From Herbaspirillum sp. GW103 (GTDB lineage: Bacteria > Pseudomonadota > Gammaproteobacteria > Burkholderiales > Burkholderiaceae_D), in contig NZ_AJVC01000002.1 in assembly GCF_000261365.1 (NCBI RefSeq), forward strand, positions 124,001-188,000: 64,000 nucleotides of DNA, given 5' to 3'. The stretch's first letter is position 1; each line of letters starts with the position of its first letter. A program made the position numbers and the translations under genes. Under the pieces are notes generated by a model that worked only from the letters and a program-made list of their open reading frames with translations, was not told the origin of the DNA and searched no databases. Positions 26,081 through 36,294 of this stretch are shown here, one piece after another.

Positions 26081-27433
26081 ATGCTGGGCATGAGCCACGA
26101 CGCCACCTTGCTGTTCAATGCAGTCATTGCGATCCTCGCGCTGATCCTGATGATCACGCGCCTGCGCATCCACCCCTTCATCGCCCTGACGATCACCTCG
26201 GGCTTCCTTGGCCTGATCTCGGGCATGCCACTGCCCAAGATCGTCAAGTCCTTCCAGGACGGCTTTGGTGGCGTCCTCGGTTTCGTGGGCATCGTGCTGG
26301 GCCTGGGGACCATGCTGGGCAAGCTGATGGCCGAATCCGGCGGGGCTGACCAGATTTCCCAGACGCTGGTGCGCGCCTTCGGCCGCGAACGGGTGCACTG
26401 GGCCATGATGATGGGCGCCTTCCTGGTCGGCATTCCGCTGTTCTTCGAGATCGGCTTCGTGCTGCTGATCCCGCTGGTGTTCATCGTGGCGCGCCGCTCG
26501 GGGGTGCCGCTGTTCAAGATCGGCATGCCCATGCTGGCCAGCCTGTCGGTCATGCACGGCCTGGTGCCGCCGCATCCGGGGCCGCTCTTGGCCATCGGCA
26601 TCTTCGGCGCCGATATCGGCAAGACCATTTTCTACGGTCTGCTGGTGGGCCTGCCGACCGTCATCATCGCCGGTCCCTTGTTCGGTGCCTTCATCTCTCG
26701 CTACGTCAACATCAAGCCCTCCGAGGAACTGATGGCGCAACTGGCGCGTGAGCCGCAGACCACCAACCTGCCAGGCTTCACCACCACCCTGGTGACGGTG
26801 CTGCTGCCAGTGTTCCTGATGCTGCTCAAGACCTTCGTCGACGTCACCCTGCCTGAAGGCCACGCCGTGCGCGACCTGATGGACTTCATCGGCAACCCCA
26901 TCGTGGCGCTGCTGGCCGCGCTGCTGCTGGCCATCTGGACCTTTGGCATCGCCCGTGGCTTCAGCCGCCAGCAAGTGCTCAAATTCGTCGACCAGAGCCT
27001 GGCCCCGACGGCGGCCATCGTGCTCATCATCGGCGCCGGTGGCGGCTTCAAGCAGATGCTGGTCAGTTCCGGCGTGGGCACCGCCATCGGTCAGCTGGCC
27101 GTGCATGCACAGATTTCGCCGCTGTTGCTGGCCTGGTTCGTGGCGGGCGTGATCCGCGTGGCCACCGGTTCGGCCACGGTCGCCACCATCACCGGCGCGG
27201 GCATCGTGGCCCCGCTGGTGGCGCTGATCCCCGGCACCAACAAGGAACTGCTGGTACTGGCAACCGGTGCCGGATCGCTGATCCTGTCGCACGTCAACGA
27301 TGCCGGCTTCTGGCTGGTCAAGGAATACTTCAACATGAGCGTCGGTGAGACCTTCAAGACCTGGACGGTGATGGAAACCCTGATCTCGGTTGTTGCTATC
27401 ATCTTCATCATGTTGCTCAACCTGGTCGTCTAA
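26081..27433 (+). CDS. Gluconate permease, GntP family
   Basis: About 450 residues from ATG 26081 (CGGAGA upstream; ATG 26090 is possible). It has many hydrophobic segments throughout. Typical GntP motifs include HPFIALTITSGFLGLISGMPL, GLVPPHPGPL and DAGFWLVKEYFNMSVGETFK near the C-terminus. It imports gluconate, or L-idonate, by proton symport across the inner membrane. It is the first gene of a unit with gluconokinase, gluconate 5-dehydrogenase and idonate 5-dehydrogenase, and follows the GntR-type operators. Confidence 0.92.
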   Translation: MLGMSHDATLLFNAVIAILALILMITRLRIHPFIALTITSGFLGLISGMPLPKIVKSFQDGFGGVLGFVGIVLGLGTMLGKLMAESGGADQISQTLVRAFGRERVHWAMMMGAFLVGIPLFFEIGFVLLIPLVFIVARRSGVPLFKIGMPMLASLSVMHGLVPPHPGPLLAIGIFGADIGKTIFYGLLVGLPTVIIAGPLFGAFISRYVNIKPSEELMAQLAREPQTTNLPGFTTTLVTVLLPVFLMLLKTFVDVTLPEGHAVRDLMDFIGNPIVALLAALLLAIWTFGIARGFSRQQVLKFVDQSLAPTAAIVLIIGAGGGFKQMLVSSGVGTAIGQLAVHAQISPLLLAWFVAGVIRVATGSATVATITGAGIVAPLVALIPGTNKELLVLATGAGSLILSHVNDAGFWLVKEYFNMSVGETFKTWTVMETLISVVAIIFIMLLNLVV

Positions 27434-27493
27434 GACCACACGCAACGCCCGGCTGGTCCGGGCGTCTTGCTTTGTCCCATAAGGAAAATTCAC

Positions 27494-29047
27494 ATGTCCT
27501 CTTCCGCACCCACCATGCTCGGCGTCGATATCGGCACCACCAGCACCAAGACCGTGGTCTTCACGCTTGATGGCAAGGTGGTGGCCCAGCATGCAGAACA
27601 CTATCCGGTCCTCTGTACCGAACCGGGCATGGCGGAACAGGACCCGGACCAGATCGTGGCCGCTGCGCTGGCCTCCATCGCCGGGGCCGTCAAGGCCGCC
27701 GGGGTGGCGCCCGGAGACATCGCGCTGCTGTGCTTCAGCGCGGCCATGCACAGCGTCATTGCGCTGGATGCGGAGGATCGCCTGCTCTCCAACAGCATCA
27801 CCTGGGGCGATATCCGCGCCTCGGTCTGGGCCGAACGCATCAAGCACGAGCATGACGGCAATGCCATCTATCGCCGTACCGGCACACCGATTCACCCGAT
27901 GTCACCGCTGTGCAAGCTGATGTGGCTGCGCCATGAAAAGCCGGAGATTTTCCACAAGGCGGCGCGCTTCGTCGGCATCAAGGAATACCTGCTGTACCAG
28001 CTCTTCGGTGAATGGGTGGTGGACCATTCCATCGCCTCGGCCACCGGCATGTTCAATCTGCGGGAACTGGCCTGGGACAAGGGCGCGCTGGACCTGCTGG
28101 GTGTGCGGCCCGAGCAGTTGCCCAAGCCGGTGCCGACCACGCACCGCCTGCCGGCGTTGTCGCCGGAGATGGCCCGGCGCCTGGGCCTGTCGGTCGATAC
28201 GCCCTTCATCATCGGCGCCAATGACGGGGTGCTCTCCAACCTGGGCGTCAACGCCATCGAGGTCGGCCATGTCGCCGTGACCATCGGCACTTCCGGTGCC
28301 ATGCGCACGGTGATCGACCAACCGCTGACCGATCCGCATGGCCGCCTGTTCTGCTATGCCCTGACTGAAAATCACTGGGTGGTCGGTGGCCCCGTCAACA
28401 ATGGCGGCAACATCTTCCGCTGGGTGCGCGACGAGCTGGCCACGGCCGAAGCGGCAGCGGCGCGCGAAGAGGGCGTCGATCCCTATGAAGCCCTGACCCG
28501 CATCGCCGAGCAGGTGCGGCCCGGTGCCGAGGGCCTGCTGTTCCATCCCTTCATGGCCGGGGAGCGCGCACCGCTGTGGAATGCCGACCTGCGCGGCTCC
28601 TTCTTCGGTCTGGCCCTGCATCATGGCAAGCACCACATGATCCGCGCGGCGCTGGAAGGGGTGATCTTCAATCTCTACAGCATCCTTCCCGCGCTGGAGG
28701 AACTGGTCGGGCCGACCAAACGCATGATGGCCACCGGCGGCTTCGCCCGGTCGGCCCTGTGGCGCCAGATGATGGCCGACATCTTCAACCGCGAGGTGGT
28801 GGTGCCGGAGAGTGTGGAGTCGTCTTGCCTCGGCGCAGCCGTGCTGGGTGCCTGGGCGCTGGGCCTGGTGCCGTCGCTGTCGGTCATCTCGGGCATGGTC
28901 GGTTCGACCAATCAGCACGTCCCCGAGGCAGATGCGGTGGCGGTCTATGGCCGCCTGCAACCCATCTTTGCAGCCATTCCGGCCAAGCTGGAGGCGGAGT
29001 ATCACGCCATCGCCGCCTTCCAGCGCGAGACCGGAAAGCAGCACTGA
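27494..29047 (+). CDS. Gluconokinase, FGGY family
   Basis: A 517-residue sugar kinase starting at ATG 27494 with AAGGAAAA upstream. MLGVDIGTTSTKTVVFTLDG is the FGGY phosphate-1 motif; GANDGVLSNLGVNAIEVGHV, TIGTSGAMR and ATGGFARSALWRQMMADIF are typical of Bacillus GntK-type gluconokinases. It would make 6-phosphogluconate, the substrate of Edd encoded 9 kb away. This is the large FGGY type, not the small P-loop GntK of enterobacteria. Xylulokinase-like activity is a less likely alternative given the neighbours. Confidence 0.88.
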   Translation: MSSSAPTMLGVDIGTTSTKTVVFTLDGKVVAQHAEHYPVLCTEPGMAEQDPDQIVAAALASIAGAVKAAGVAPGDIALLCFSAAMHSVIALDAEDRLLSNSITWGDIRASVWAERIKHEHDGNAIYRRTGTPIHPMSPLCKLMWLRHEKPEIFHKAARFVGIKEYLLYQLFGEWVVDHSIASATGMFNLRELAWDKGALDLLGVRPEQLPKPVPTTHRLPALSPEMARRLGLSVDTPFIIGANDGVLSNLGVNAIEVGHVAVTIGTSGAMRTVIDQPLTDPHGRLFCYALTENHWVVGGPVNNGGNIFRWVRDELATAEAAAAREEGVDPYEALTRIAEQVRPGAEGLLFHPFMAGERAPLWNADLRGSFFGLALHHGKHHMIRAALEGVIFNLYSILPALEELVGPTKRMMATGGFARSALWRQMMADIFNREVVVPESVESSCLGAAVLGAWALGLVPSLSVISGMVGSTNQHVPEADAVAVYGRLQPIFAAIPAKLEAEYHAIAAFQRETGKQH

Positions 29048-29118
29048 GTCCTGTTTTGCGCCATCACGGGCAGGGCAGGGTTTGACAACGAAATTTCCGA
29101 CAAGAAGAAAGACACCTC

Positions 29119-29913
29119 ATGACCATCAAGACCACCCCATTGCCCGCAGGTTTGCAGGGCTTTTCCCTGGAGGGCAAGCTGGCCCTCATCACCGGTTCCT
29201 CCGGTGGTATCGGCCTGGCGCTGGCACGCGGCATGGCTGAAGCGGGCGCGGCCATCGTGCTCAACGGACGTGATGCCGGCAAGCTGGCGACCGTCGCGGC
29301 ACAATTGCGTGCCGAGGGCCATACCATCCATGAAGCCAGTTTCGATGCCACCTCTGCCGAGGATGTGAAGGCCGCCGTGCAGAAGATCGAAAGCGAAATC
29401 GGCGCCATCGGCATCCTGGTCAACAATGCCGGCATCCAGCGCCGCAATCCGCTGGAAGAGTTCAAGGAATCGGACTGGCACGACCTCATCAACACCAATC
29501 TCAACAGCGTCTTCTATGCCGCGCAAGCCGTGGCGCGCCACATGATCCCGCGTGGCGCGGGCAAGATCATCAATATCTGTTCGGTGCAGAGCGAGCTGGG
29601 CCGTCCCGGCATCGCCCCCTACACCGCCACCAAGGGCGCGGTGAAGATGTTCACCAAGGGCATGGCCATCGACTGGGGCAAGTACGGCATCCAGGTCAAT
29701 GGCCTGGGCCCCGGTTATTTCAAGACCGAGATGAACATGGCTCTGGTCAACGATGCCAAGTTCACTGACTGGCTGGTGGGGCGCACGCCCTCGCGCCGCT
29801 GGGGCGATGTGGAAGACCTGGTGGGTGCGGCCGTGTTCCTGGCCAGCGACGCCTCGCGCTTCGTCAATGGTCACATCCTGTATGTGGATGGTGGCGTGAC
29901 GGCTACCTTGTAA
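29119..29913 (+). CDS. idnO: Gluconate 5-dehydrogenase, SDR family
   Basis: A 264-residue short-chain dehydrogenase. ITGSSGGIGLALARG binds the cofactor; LVNNAGIQRR is the NNAG motif; catalytic Ser is in CSVQSELGRPG and Tyr-Lys in YTATKGAVK. The sequence DWHDLINTNLNSVFYAAQAV is usual for Gno/IdnO. It interconverts 5-keto-gluconate and gluconate. Together with IdnD (next gene, 27 bp on) and the kinase before it, it forms an idonate to 6-phosphogluconate route. Confidence 0.88.
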   Translation: MTIKTTPLPAGLQGFSLEGKLALITGSSGGIGLALARGMAEAGAAIVLNGRDAGKLATVAAQLRAEGHTIHEASFDATSAEDVKAAVQKIESEIGAIGILVNNAGIQRRNPLEEFKESDWHDLINTNLNSVFYAAQAVARHMIPRGAGKIINICSVQSELGRPGIAPYTATKGAVKMFTKGMAIDWGKYGIQVNGLGPGYFKTEMNMALVNDAKFTDWLVGRTPSRRWGDVEDLVGAAVFLASDASRFVNGHILYVDGGVTATL

Positions 29914-29940
29914 ATCATTTGGCTCATTTCGGAGAAGACC

Positions 29941-30978
29941 ATGCAAGAAGGACTCGTCATTCACGCGCCGCACGACCTGCGCATCCAGGCCCTGGAGACC
30001 GGCACCCTGCAGCCGCAACAGCTGAAGGTCAAGGTCAAGGCCGGCGGCATCTGCGGCTCGGACCTGCACTACTATCACCATGGCGGTTTTGGCGTGGTGC
30101 GCATCAAGGAACCGATGGTACTGGGCCATGAAGTCTCCGGCCAGATCGCCGAAGTCGGTTCGGCCATCACCGACATTGCACCGGGCACCCGCATCGCCAT
30201 CTCGCCCAGCCGTCCGTGTGGCGTGTGCAAGTACTGCCAGGAAGGCAAGCAGAACCACTGCCTGGACATGCGCTTCTATGGCAGCGCCATGCGCACGCCC
30301 CACGTGCAGGGTGCGTTCCGCCAGGAAATCATCATCGAACGTTCGCAGGCCCACATCGTGGCCGATCATGTCAGCGATGGCGAGGCCGCCATGGCCGAAC
30401 CGCTGTCGGTGGCGCTACATGCAGTGCGCCGCGCCGGTCCGCTGGTGGGCAAGCGGGTGCTGGTGACCGGTTGCGGTCCGATCGGTGCATTGGTGGTGGT
30501 GGCAGCGCGCCGCGCCGGTGCGCTGGAAGTGGTGGTCACCGACGTGGCCAGCATGCCGCTGCAAGCGGCCCTGCAAGTGGGTGCGGACCGAGCCATCAAC
30601 ATGGCCGAGACGCCCGATGCCCTCAAGGGCTATGCCGCCGACAAGGGAAGCTTCGATGTGCTCTTCGAAGCCAGCGGCAATGAACGCGCGCTGGTGGGCG
30701 CGCTCGAAGCGCTGCGTCCGCAAGCCATCATTGTGCAGGTCGGCCTGGGTGGCGATATCCAGTTCCCGGCCAATCTGCTGGTGGGCAAGGAGCTGGACTG
30801 GCGCGGTGCCTTCCGCTTCCATGAAGAGTTCGCCATGGCCGTGGAACTGATGAATCGCAAGCTGGTGGACGTGAAGCCCCTGATCACGGCGACTTATCCC
30901 ATCGCCCAGGCGGTGGAGGCCTTCGAGATTGCCGGGGATCGTTCGCGCATGATGAAGGTGCAGATCAGTTTTGACTGA
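29941..30978 (+). CDS. idnD: L-idonate 5-dehydrogenase, zinc MDR family
   Basis: A 345-residue zinc-dependent medium-chain dehydrogenase. Catalytic-zinc ligands: GGICGSDLHYYHHGG (Cys) and LGHEVSGQI (His-Glu). Structural-zinc cysteines: CGVCKYCQEGKQNHC. Rossmann motif: VTGCGPIGALVVVAAR. HHGGFGVVRIKEPMVLGHE matches idonate dehydrogenases. It oxidises L-idonate to 5-ketogluconate. It is the last gene of the gluconate/idonate unit; a strong terminator follows 46 bp later. Confidence 0.88.
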   Translation: MQEGLVIHAPHDLRIQALETGTLQPQQLKVKVKAGGICGSDLHYYHHGGFGVVRIKEPMVLGHEVSGQIAEVGSAITDIAPGTRIAISPSRPCGVCKYCQEGKQNHCLDMRFYGSAMRTPHVQGAFRQEIIIERSQAHIVADHVSDGEAAMAEPLSVALHAVRRAGPLVGKRVLVTGCGPIGALVVVAARRAGALEVVVTDVASMPLQAALQVGADRAINMAETPDALKGYAADKGSFDVLFEASGNERALVGALEALRPQAIIVQVGLGGDIQFPANLLVGKELDWRGAFRFHEEFAMAVELMNRKLVDVKPLITATYPIAQAVEAFEIAGDRSRMMKVQISFD

Positions 30979-31024
30979 ACCTGCACGGCGGCTTGCGCGC
31001 GGGGTTGCCGTCAGGTGGAGAGAG

Positions 31025-31064
31025 AATGCCATCGCGCAGTGTTGCGCGGTGGCATTTTTCTTTT
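31025..31064 (+). terminator. Terminator of the gluconate/idonate operon
   Basis: AATGCCATCGCGCA (31025-31038) and TGCGCGGTGGCATT (31043-31056) form a 14-bp stem with one T-G wobble and a 4-nt loop. TTTCTTTT follows on the plus strand. Confidence 0.88.
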
Positions 31065-31206
31065 CCGCCTCCTGCATGGTGGATACCGGCCTTGATTGAC
31101 AAGCCAGGCCGCGCGCTATAAGTTCGTTGCCAAAACGGCAGGGTGCAGCTCGGAGGGAGCGCGCTCTGGCACATCGCCATCGCCACACCTCTGGGGGGAG
31201 GAAATC

Positions 31207-32781
31207 ATGTCCAGGCCAGGATTTCGCACGCTGACCGTGGGTCAGCGCCTGTCGGTGCTGATCCTGCTGGCTTTGCTGGGGCTGGTCGCCACGGCGGCTG
31301 TCAGCTTGCGTCAGATCGAGAATGTCTACAACGCCGCCAATTATGCGCAGCTCAACACCGTGCCCAGCGTCACCACGCTTGACGATGCACAGGCTGCCTT
31401 CAATGCCATCCAGGGACGCCTCTATCAGTATCTGGTGGATCCCGAGCCGCTCGACCGCGCCCGGCTCCTCAAGGAAGTGGAGGCGCAGCACGCGCGCCTG
31501 AACCGTTATCTCAAGAACTATGCGGATGCCTATATCACCGACGAGACCGATGCGGCCATGCTGGCCGATGATCAGTCCCGCATCGTCGCCTTCGATGAGG
31601 TGGCGCGGCGCTTGCTGAAGGTGGCCGATGAAGACCGCAGCGAGAACAAGCTGCCTCAGGCCATGCTTGAATTCCGGGCCGCCATCGATGCCGTGCAGGT
31701 GACTTTCGGGCGCCACCGTTCCTACAACGTTGCGCTGGGCGAGGCCGGTGCGCTCAGTGCGCGCGCGATCATCAGCGATGCGCTGGAGACGGTCACCCTG
31801 CTGACTGGCGGGGTGCTGCTGATACTGCTCGGTGCCGGCTGGCTGCTTGGACGGACTCTGTTGCGGCAGATGGGCGGCGAGCCGGGAGATGTGGTGACGG
31901 TGATGCAGCGGCTCGCCGATGGCGACCTGGTCCAGAAGGTCAGGGTCAAGACGCGTTACCGGGACAGCATGATGCACGCCATCCAGAAGATGATGGATCG
32001 TCTCTGCCTGGTGGTGAGCGAGGTGCGCGGCAATGCCGAAGGTCTGGTCAGTACTGCCGAGGAGGTCAGCGCTACCGCGCAATCCCTGTCACGCGCCTCC
32101 ACCGAGCAGGCTTCCGGGGTTGAGCAGACCAGCACGGCACTGGAGCTGATCCACAAATCCATCCTCAGTACCGCGCAGAATGCGCGGTTGACCGACCAGA
32201 TCGCCTCTGCCGCCGCGGTCGAGGCGCGGGCCTGTGCCGATACCGTCAAGCAGATGGTGGACGCGATCCAGCAGATCGCCGGCAAGATTGCGGTCATCGA
32301 CGACATCGCCTACCAGACCAACCTGCTGGCCCTGAACGCGACCATTGAAGCGGCACATGCCGGCGAGCACGGCTCCGGTTTTGCGGTGGTGGCTGCCGAA
32401 GTGCGTCGGCTGGCCGAGCGCAGCCAGTGGGCTGCGCAGGAAATCGACGAGCTCGCCCGCAGCAACGTGACGCTCGCCTGCTCCGCCGAGCGCCAGCTCA
32501 ACGACATGGTGCCCACCATTGCCCGCACCTCGGCGCTGGTGCAGGACATCGTGCAATCCTCCGAGAATCAGTCGGCGGGCGTGAGCCAGATCAGCCAGGC
32601 GGCCAGCCAGCTGGCGCAAGTGATTCAGCAGAATTCGCTCAGTTCGGAAGAACTGGCGGTGACCTCGGAAGAACTGAACCGCCGCGCGGTGCAGTTGCAG
32701 ACGACCGTGAGTTTCTTCCGGTGCCAGCCGGCGCGTGGCAGGCCGGCCAGCCTGACCCGGGAAGCGGCGACCATGGTTTGA
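31207..32781 (+). CDS. Methyl-accepting chemotaxis protein
   Basis: A 524-residue chemoreceptor, start ATG 31207 with GGGGGAGGAAA upstream. Membrane segment about 13-33 ([20 protein letters not shown]), periplasmic four-helix-type domain about 34-190, second membrane segment about 195-218 ([20 protein letters not shown]), HAMP-like region around [19 protein letters not shown], then the signalling domain with hairpin tip [20 protein letters not shown]. The tip has [12 protein letters not shown] where EAARAGEQGRGF is usual. There is no C-terminal methyltransferase-binding pentapeptide. The ligand is unknown; proximity to the gluconate genes may be chance. Confidence 0.9.
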   Translation: MSRPGFRTLTVGQRLSVLILLALLGLVATAAVSLRQIENVYNAANYAQLNTVPSVTTLDDAQAAFNAIQGRLYQYLVDPEPLDRARLLKEVEAQHARLNRYLKNYADAYITDETDAAMLADDQSRIVAFDEVARRLLKVADEDRSENKLPQAMLEFRAAIDAVQVTFGRHRSYNVALGEAGALSARAIISDALETVTLLTGGVLLILLGAGWLLGRTLLRQMGGEPGDVVTVMQRLADGDLVQKVRVKTRYRDSMMHAIQKMMDRLCLVVSEVRGNAEGLVSTAEEVSATAQSLSRASTEQASGVEQTSTALELIHKSILSTAQNARLTDQIASAAAVEARACADTVKQMVDAIQQIAGKIAVIDDIAYQTNLLALNATIEAAHAGEHGSGFAVVAAEVRRLAERSQWAAQEIDELARSNVTLACSAERQLNDMVPTIARTSALVQDIVQSSENQSAGVSQISQAASQLAQVIQQNSLSSEELAVTSEELNRRAVQLQTTVSFFRCQPARGRPASLTREAATMV

Positions 32782-32796
32782 TCATCCGCTTGATCG

Positions 32797-32820
32797 GGGC
32801 CGTCGGGTCGGCCCTCTTGA
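32797..32820. terminator. Weak hairpin between the chemoreceptor and tal
   Basis: GGGCCG (32797-32802) and CGGCCC (32809-32814) form a 6-bp stem between two convergent genes. There is no good T-run on either strand, so this is only a candidate. Confidence 0.35.
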
Positions 32821-32843
32821 GGCGACTGCCTGTATCGGCTTGC

Positions 32844-33779
32844 TCAACGCAATGCGTCGACGATCTGCTCCAGCTTCACCGCATCGGCGGCGAACTGGCG
32901 GATGCCTTCGGCCAGTTTTTCGGTAGCCATCGCATCGCCGTTCAAGGCCAGGCGGAAGGCTTTTTCGTCCAGCGAGATGCGCTCGATCTGGGCGGCATCA
33001 GCCGCTTCCTGGCTCAGCTTGCGCTCGACCGGACCATCGGTGTCGGCCAGCTTTTGCAGCAGGTCGGGGCTGATGGTGAGCAGGTCGCAACCGGCCAGTT
33101 CCACGATCTGCGAGGTGTTGCGGAAGCTCGCGCCCATCACTTCGGTGGCGTAGCCGAACTTGCGGTAGTAGTTGTAGACGGACTTGACCGACTGCACACC
33201 CGGATCATCGCTGCCGGTGTACTCCTGCCCGGTGGACTTCTTGTACCAGTCATAGATGCGGCCGACGAAGGGCGAGATCAGCTGGACACGCGCTTCGGCG
33301 CAGGCAATGGCTTGCGGCAGCGAGAACAGCAGGGTCAGGTTGCAGCGGATGCCATCCTTCTCCAGGATCTCGGCGGCACGGATGCCTTCCCAGGTGGAAG
33401 CGATCTTGATCAACACGCGCTCGCGGGCGATGCCGGCCTCCTCATACAGGCGGATCAGCTCGCGGCCCTTGGCCACCGTTCCCGCGGTATCGAAGGACAG
33501 GCGCGCATCGGTCTCGGTGGAGACGCGCCCCGGGATGAGCTTCAGGATTTCCAGGCCGAAGGCGATCAGCAGGCGGTCGATGATCTCATCGGTGCTCTTG
33601 CCGGCATGGGCCTTGACGACCGACTCCAGCAGCGGCTTGTACTCGGCCTTCTGCACGGCTTTGAGGATCAGCGAGGGATTGGTGGTGGCATCCTGCGGGG
33701 CGAAGGCTTTCATCGCCTGGAAGTCGCCGGTATCGGCCACGATGGTGGTGTACTGCTTCAACTGGTCAAGCTGGCTCAT
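32844..33779 (-). CDS. tal: Transaldolase
   Basis: A 311-residue class I transaldolase from ATG 33779; upstream extension to 33887 lacks a ribosome-binding site. [19 protein letters not shown] is the usual N-terminus. [11 protein letters not shown] is the family signature 1. Schiff-base Lys125 lies in [12 protein letters not shown]. It transfers a dihydroxyacetone unit between sugar phosphates in the non-oxidative pentose phosphate pathway. It is the last gene of the pgi-zwf-hexR-tal run on the minus strand. Confidence 0.95.
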   Translation of the reverse strand: MSQLDQLKQYTTIVADTGDFQAMKAFAPQDATTNPSLILKAVQKAEYKPLLESVVKAHAGKSTDEIIDRLLIAFGLEILKLIPGRVSTETDARLSFDTAGTVAKGRELIRLYEEAGIARERVLIKIASTWEGIRAAEILEKDGIRCNLTLLFSLPQAIACAEARVQLISPFVGRIYDWYKKSTGQEYTGSDDPGVQSVKSVYNYYRKFGYATEVMGASFRNTSQIVELAGCDLLTISPDLLQKLADTDGPVERKLSQEAADAAQIERISLDEKAFRLALNGDAMATEKLAEGIRQFAADAVKLEQIVDALR

Positions 33780-33883
33780 GGAAAGTCCTGTTGCTAAAGA
33801 GAATGAAGGGGACAAGGCATTGTACGCATTGGCGCTGCGCTGTCTGTCGGTCAATGAGTGATCCTTGATCCGTCGCAGTCCTC

Positions 33884-34744
33884 TCAACGGAAGAAGGAGT
33901 CGAACTGCATGTCGAATTTCTGCAGGGACTTCTGGGCGTTCTGCATCTTCTTGCGGAATTCCGGTCCGCGTCGCAGGGCCAGGCCCACGGCGAGGATGTC
34001 GATCACCACCAGGTGCGCCAGGCGCGCCGAGATGGGTGTATAGGGATCGATGTTGAAGGACAGGTCGATGGGCACCAGTACCGTGGCCAGTTCGGCCAGG
34101 GGAGTGCCGGACGGACCCAGCACGATGATGTCGGCACCGCCCTTGCGCGCCAATTGGATCGAGCGCAGCAGGGCGGCATTGCCGCCGCGCTGCGAGATCG
34201 CCACCACGCAGTCACCGGCTTTCAACAACGAGGCAGCGATGCTGTGGATGTGCGGGTCAGAGTAGGCCACCGTCGGTACACCCGAGCGGAAGAACTTGTG
34301 CTGGGCATCGTTGGCCACGATGCCGGACGTACCCTGGCCGTAGAACTCGATCTTGTTGGCCCGCGCCAGCACGTCCAGCGCCAGCTGGATGGCGTCCGGA
34401 TTCAAATGGTTGCGCAGATCCAGCAGGGTATTGATGGAGCGGCTGCAGATCTTGTTGACCAGATCGGCCGCCAGGTCATCCTGGGCCAGCGTCTCATCCG
34501 CGCCCGGCAGGGCCAGCGCCAGACTCTGCGCCAGCTTGAGCTTGAAATCATGCCAGCCCTCGTAACCGATGGCGCGGCAGAAGCGGATCACGGTCGGTTC
34601 CGACACTTCCGCATTCTTGGCCAGCGCCGTCAGGTTCTCAGCCAATGCCAGTTGCGGATTGGCGAGGATGGTCGCGGCCACCTTCTTCTCCGACTTGGAG
34701 AGGGAGTTGATGTGGGTGCGAATGGAGTCGAGCAGCATGGACAT
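33884..34744 (-). CDS. hexR: HexR-type transcriptional repressor (RpiR family)
   Basis: A 286-residue protein. Residues 1-77 form the RpiR-type helix-turn-helix ([19 protein letters not shown] is the recognition part); residues about 120-260 form a SIS sugar-phosphate domain ([40 protein letters not shown]). HexR is released from DNA by KDPG, the Edd product. It lies between zwf and tal. Palindromes matching the HexR consensus lie upstream of pgi and of edd, so it probably controls both units. Confidence 0.93.
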   Translation of the reverse strand: MSMLLDSIRTHINSLSKSEKKVAATILANPQLALAENLTALAKNAEVSEPTVIRFCRAIGYEGWHDFKLKLAQSLALALPGADETLAQDDLAADLVNKICSRSINTLLDLRNHLNPDAIQLALDVLARANKIEFYGQGTSGIVANDAQHKFFRSGVPTVAYSDPHIHSIAASLLKAGDCVVAISQRGGNAALLRSIQLARKGGADIIVLGPSGTPLAELATVLVPIDLSFNIDPYTPISARLAHLVVIDILAVGLALRRGPEFRKKMQNAQKSLQKFDMQFDSFFR

Positions 34745-34776
34745 GACGTGGACCTGATGACGCTAGGGGCCGGGCC

Positions 34777-36243
34777 TCAGACCTCGGGCAGCGCTTCTTC
34801 GCGCCACTGCAGGCCATCGCGACCGATGAGGGCGCTGGCCGCCGCCGGTCCCCAGGTGCCGGCGTTGTAGGGCACGGGGTCGGCTTCCTGCTGGTCCCAG
34901 TAGTTCAGGATCGGTTCCACCCACTCCCAGGCGGCTTCCAGTTCGTCGCTGCGCATGAAGAGCGTGAGATGGCCGCGCAGCACATCCAGCAGCAGGCGCT
35001 CGTAGGCATCCATGCGCGGGGTCTTGAATTTCTCGCGGAAGTCCAGCTCCAGTTCCACCGGGCGCAGACGCATGCCGTCGCCGGGCTGCTTGGCCATCAG
35101 GTTCATGTGCAGGCCCTCGTCGGGCTGCAGGCGGATCACCAGGCAGTTGGGCGTGTCGTTCTGGTGGGCGAAGATGGAATGCGGCACGCTCTTGAAGCGC
35201 ACCACGATCTCGGCCAGCGAATCGGCCATGCGCTTGCCGGTGCGCAGGTAGAAGGGCACGCCGGCCCAGCGCCAGGTATCGATCTCGGCCTTCACGGCCA
35301 CATAGGTCTCGGTGCGGGAATCGGGATTGGCATCGGCTTCCTTGCGATAGCCGGGGACGGCCACGCCATCGACGTGACCGGCGCGGTACTGGCCGCGCAC
35401 CACGTTCATGGCCAGCGTGGTCGGGGTAAAGCGCTTGAGCGAGCGCAGCACCTTCAGTTTTTCGTCACGCACGGCATCGGCCGAATTGGAGACGGGCGGC
35501 TCCATGGCCACGATGCACAGCAGTTGCAGCAGGTGGTTCTGCAGCATGTCGCGCAGGGCGCCGGAGGTGTCGTAGTAATCGAAGCGGCCACCCACGCCGA
35601 GCTCTTCGGCGATGGTGATCTGCACATCGGAAATCCATTCGCGGCGCCACAGCGGCTCGAACAGCACGTTGCCGAAGCGCAGCGCCAGCAGGTTCTGCAC
35701 CGCCTCCTTGCCGAGGTAGTGGTCGATACGGAAGATCTGCGATTCCTGGAAGAAGCGGCCCACCTGCGCGTTGATGTTGCGGGCGCTTTCCAGGTCGCGG
35801 CCCAGCGGTTTTTCCAGCACCACGCGCGAGGTCGGTGTGACCAGTCCGGCCTTGGACAGGTTCTCGCAGATGGAGGCGAAGAGGCTGGGCGGCGTGGCCA
35901 GGTAGAACACGCGGGCCAGGCCGTCGACCTCGCGCAGGGCCTCCTTGAGGTGGCTGAAGCTGTCGGCTTCCCTGGCGTTGACCGAGGCGTATTGGAGGCG
36001 ACCGGTGAAACGTTCCCAGACGGTGGCGTCCATGTTGGCGGCCGGTACGTGGGGTTTGGAATCCTTTTCCACCAGCTTGAGGAAATCCTCGCGCGATTTG
36101 TCGTCGCGGCCCAGGCAGATGATGCGCGCATCTGCCGGCAGGTCGCGGGCGCGATCGCGGGCGTAGAGTGCCGGCAGCAGCTTGCGCATCGACAGGTCGC
36201 CGGTGCCGCCGAATAAAACCAGATCGAAATCAGAAGTAGCCAT
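34777..36243 (-). CDS. zwf: Glucose-6-phosphate 1-dehydrogenase
   Basis: A 488-residue enzyme. LFGGTGDLSMRKLLPALYA is the NADP-binding start, EKPLGRDLESARNIN is conserved, and RIDHYLGKEAVQNLLALRFG is the active-site signature with catalytic His and Lys. It oxidises glucose-6-phosphate to 6-phosphogluconolactone, feeding Edd. It lies between pgi (51 bp gap) and hexR (32 bp gap). No 6-phosphogluconolactonase gene accompanies it in this window. Length is normal. Confidence 0.96.
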   Translation of the reverse strand: MATSDFDLVLFGGTGDLSMRKLLPALYARDRARDLPADARIICLGRDDKSREDFLKLVEKDSKPHVPAANMDATVWERFTGRLQYASVNAREADSFSHLKEALREVDGLARVFYLATPPSLFASICENLSKAGLVTPTSRVVLEKPLGRDLESARNINAQVGRFFQESQIFRIDHYLGKEAVQNLLALRFGNVLFEPLWRREWISDVQITIAEELGVGGRFDYYDTSGALRDMLQNHLLQLLCIVAMEPPVSNSADAVRDEKLKVLRSLKRFTPTTLAMNVVRGQYRAGHVDGVAVPGYRKEADANPDSRTETYVAVKAEIDTWRWAGVPFYLRTGKRMADSLAEIVVRFKSVPHSIFAHQNDTPNCLVIRLQPDEGLHMNLMAKQPGDGMRLRPVELELDFREKFKTPRMDAYERLLLDVLRGHLTLFMRSDELEAAWEWVEPILNYWDQQEADPVPYNAGTWGPAAASALIGRDGLQWREEALPEV

Positions 36244-36294
36244 GATGTGTGTTGTCTCTTGTGCGTGAAGTAGCGGATCGGCGCTACGTGGTTG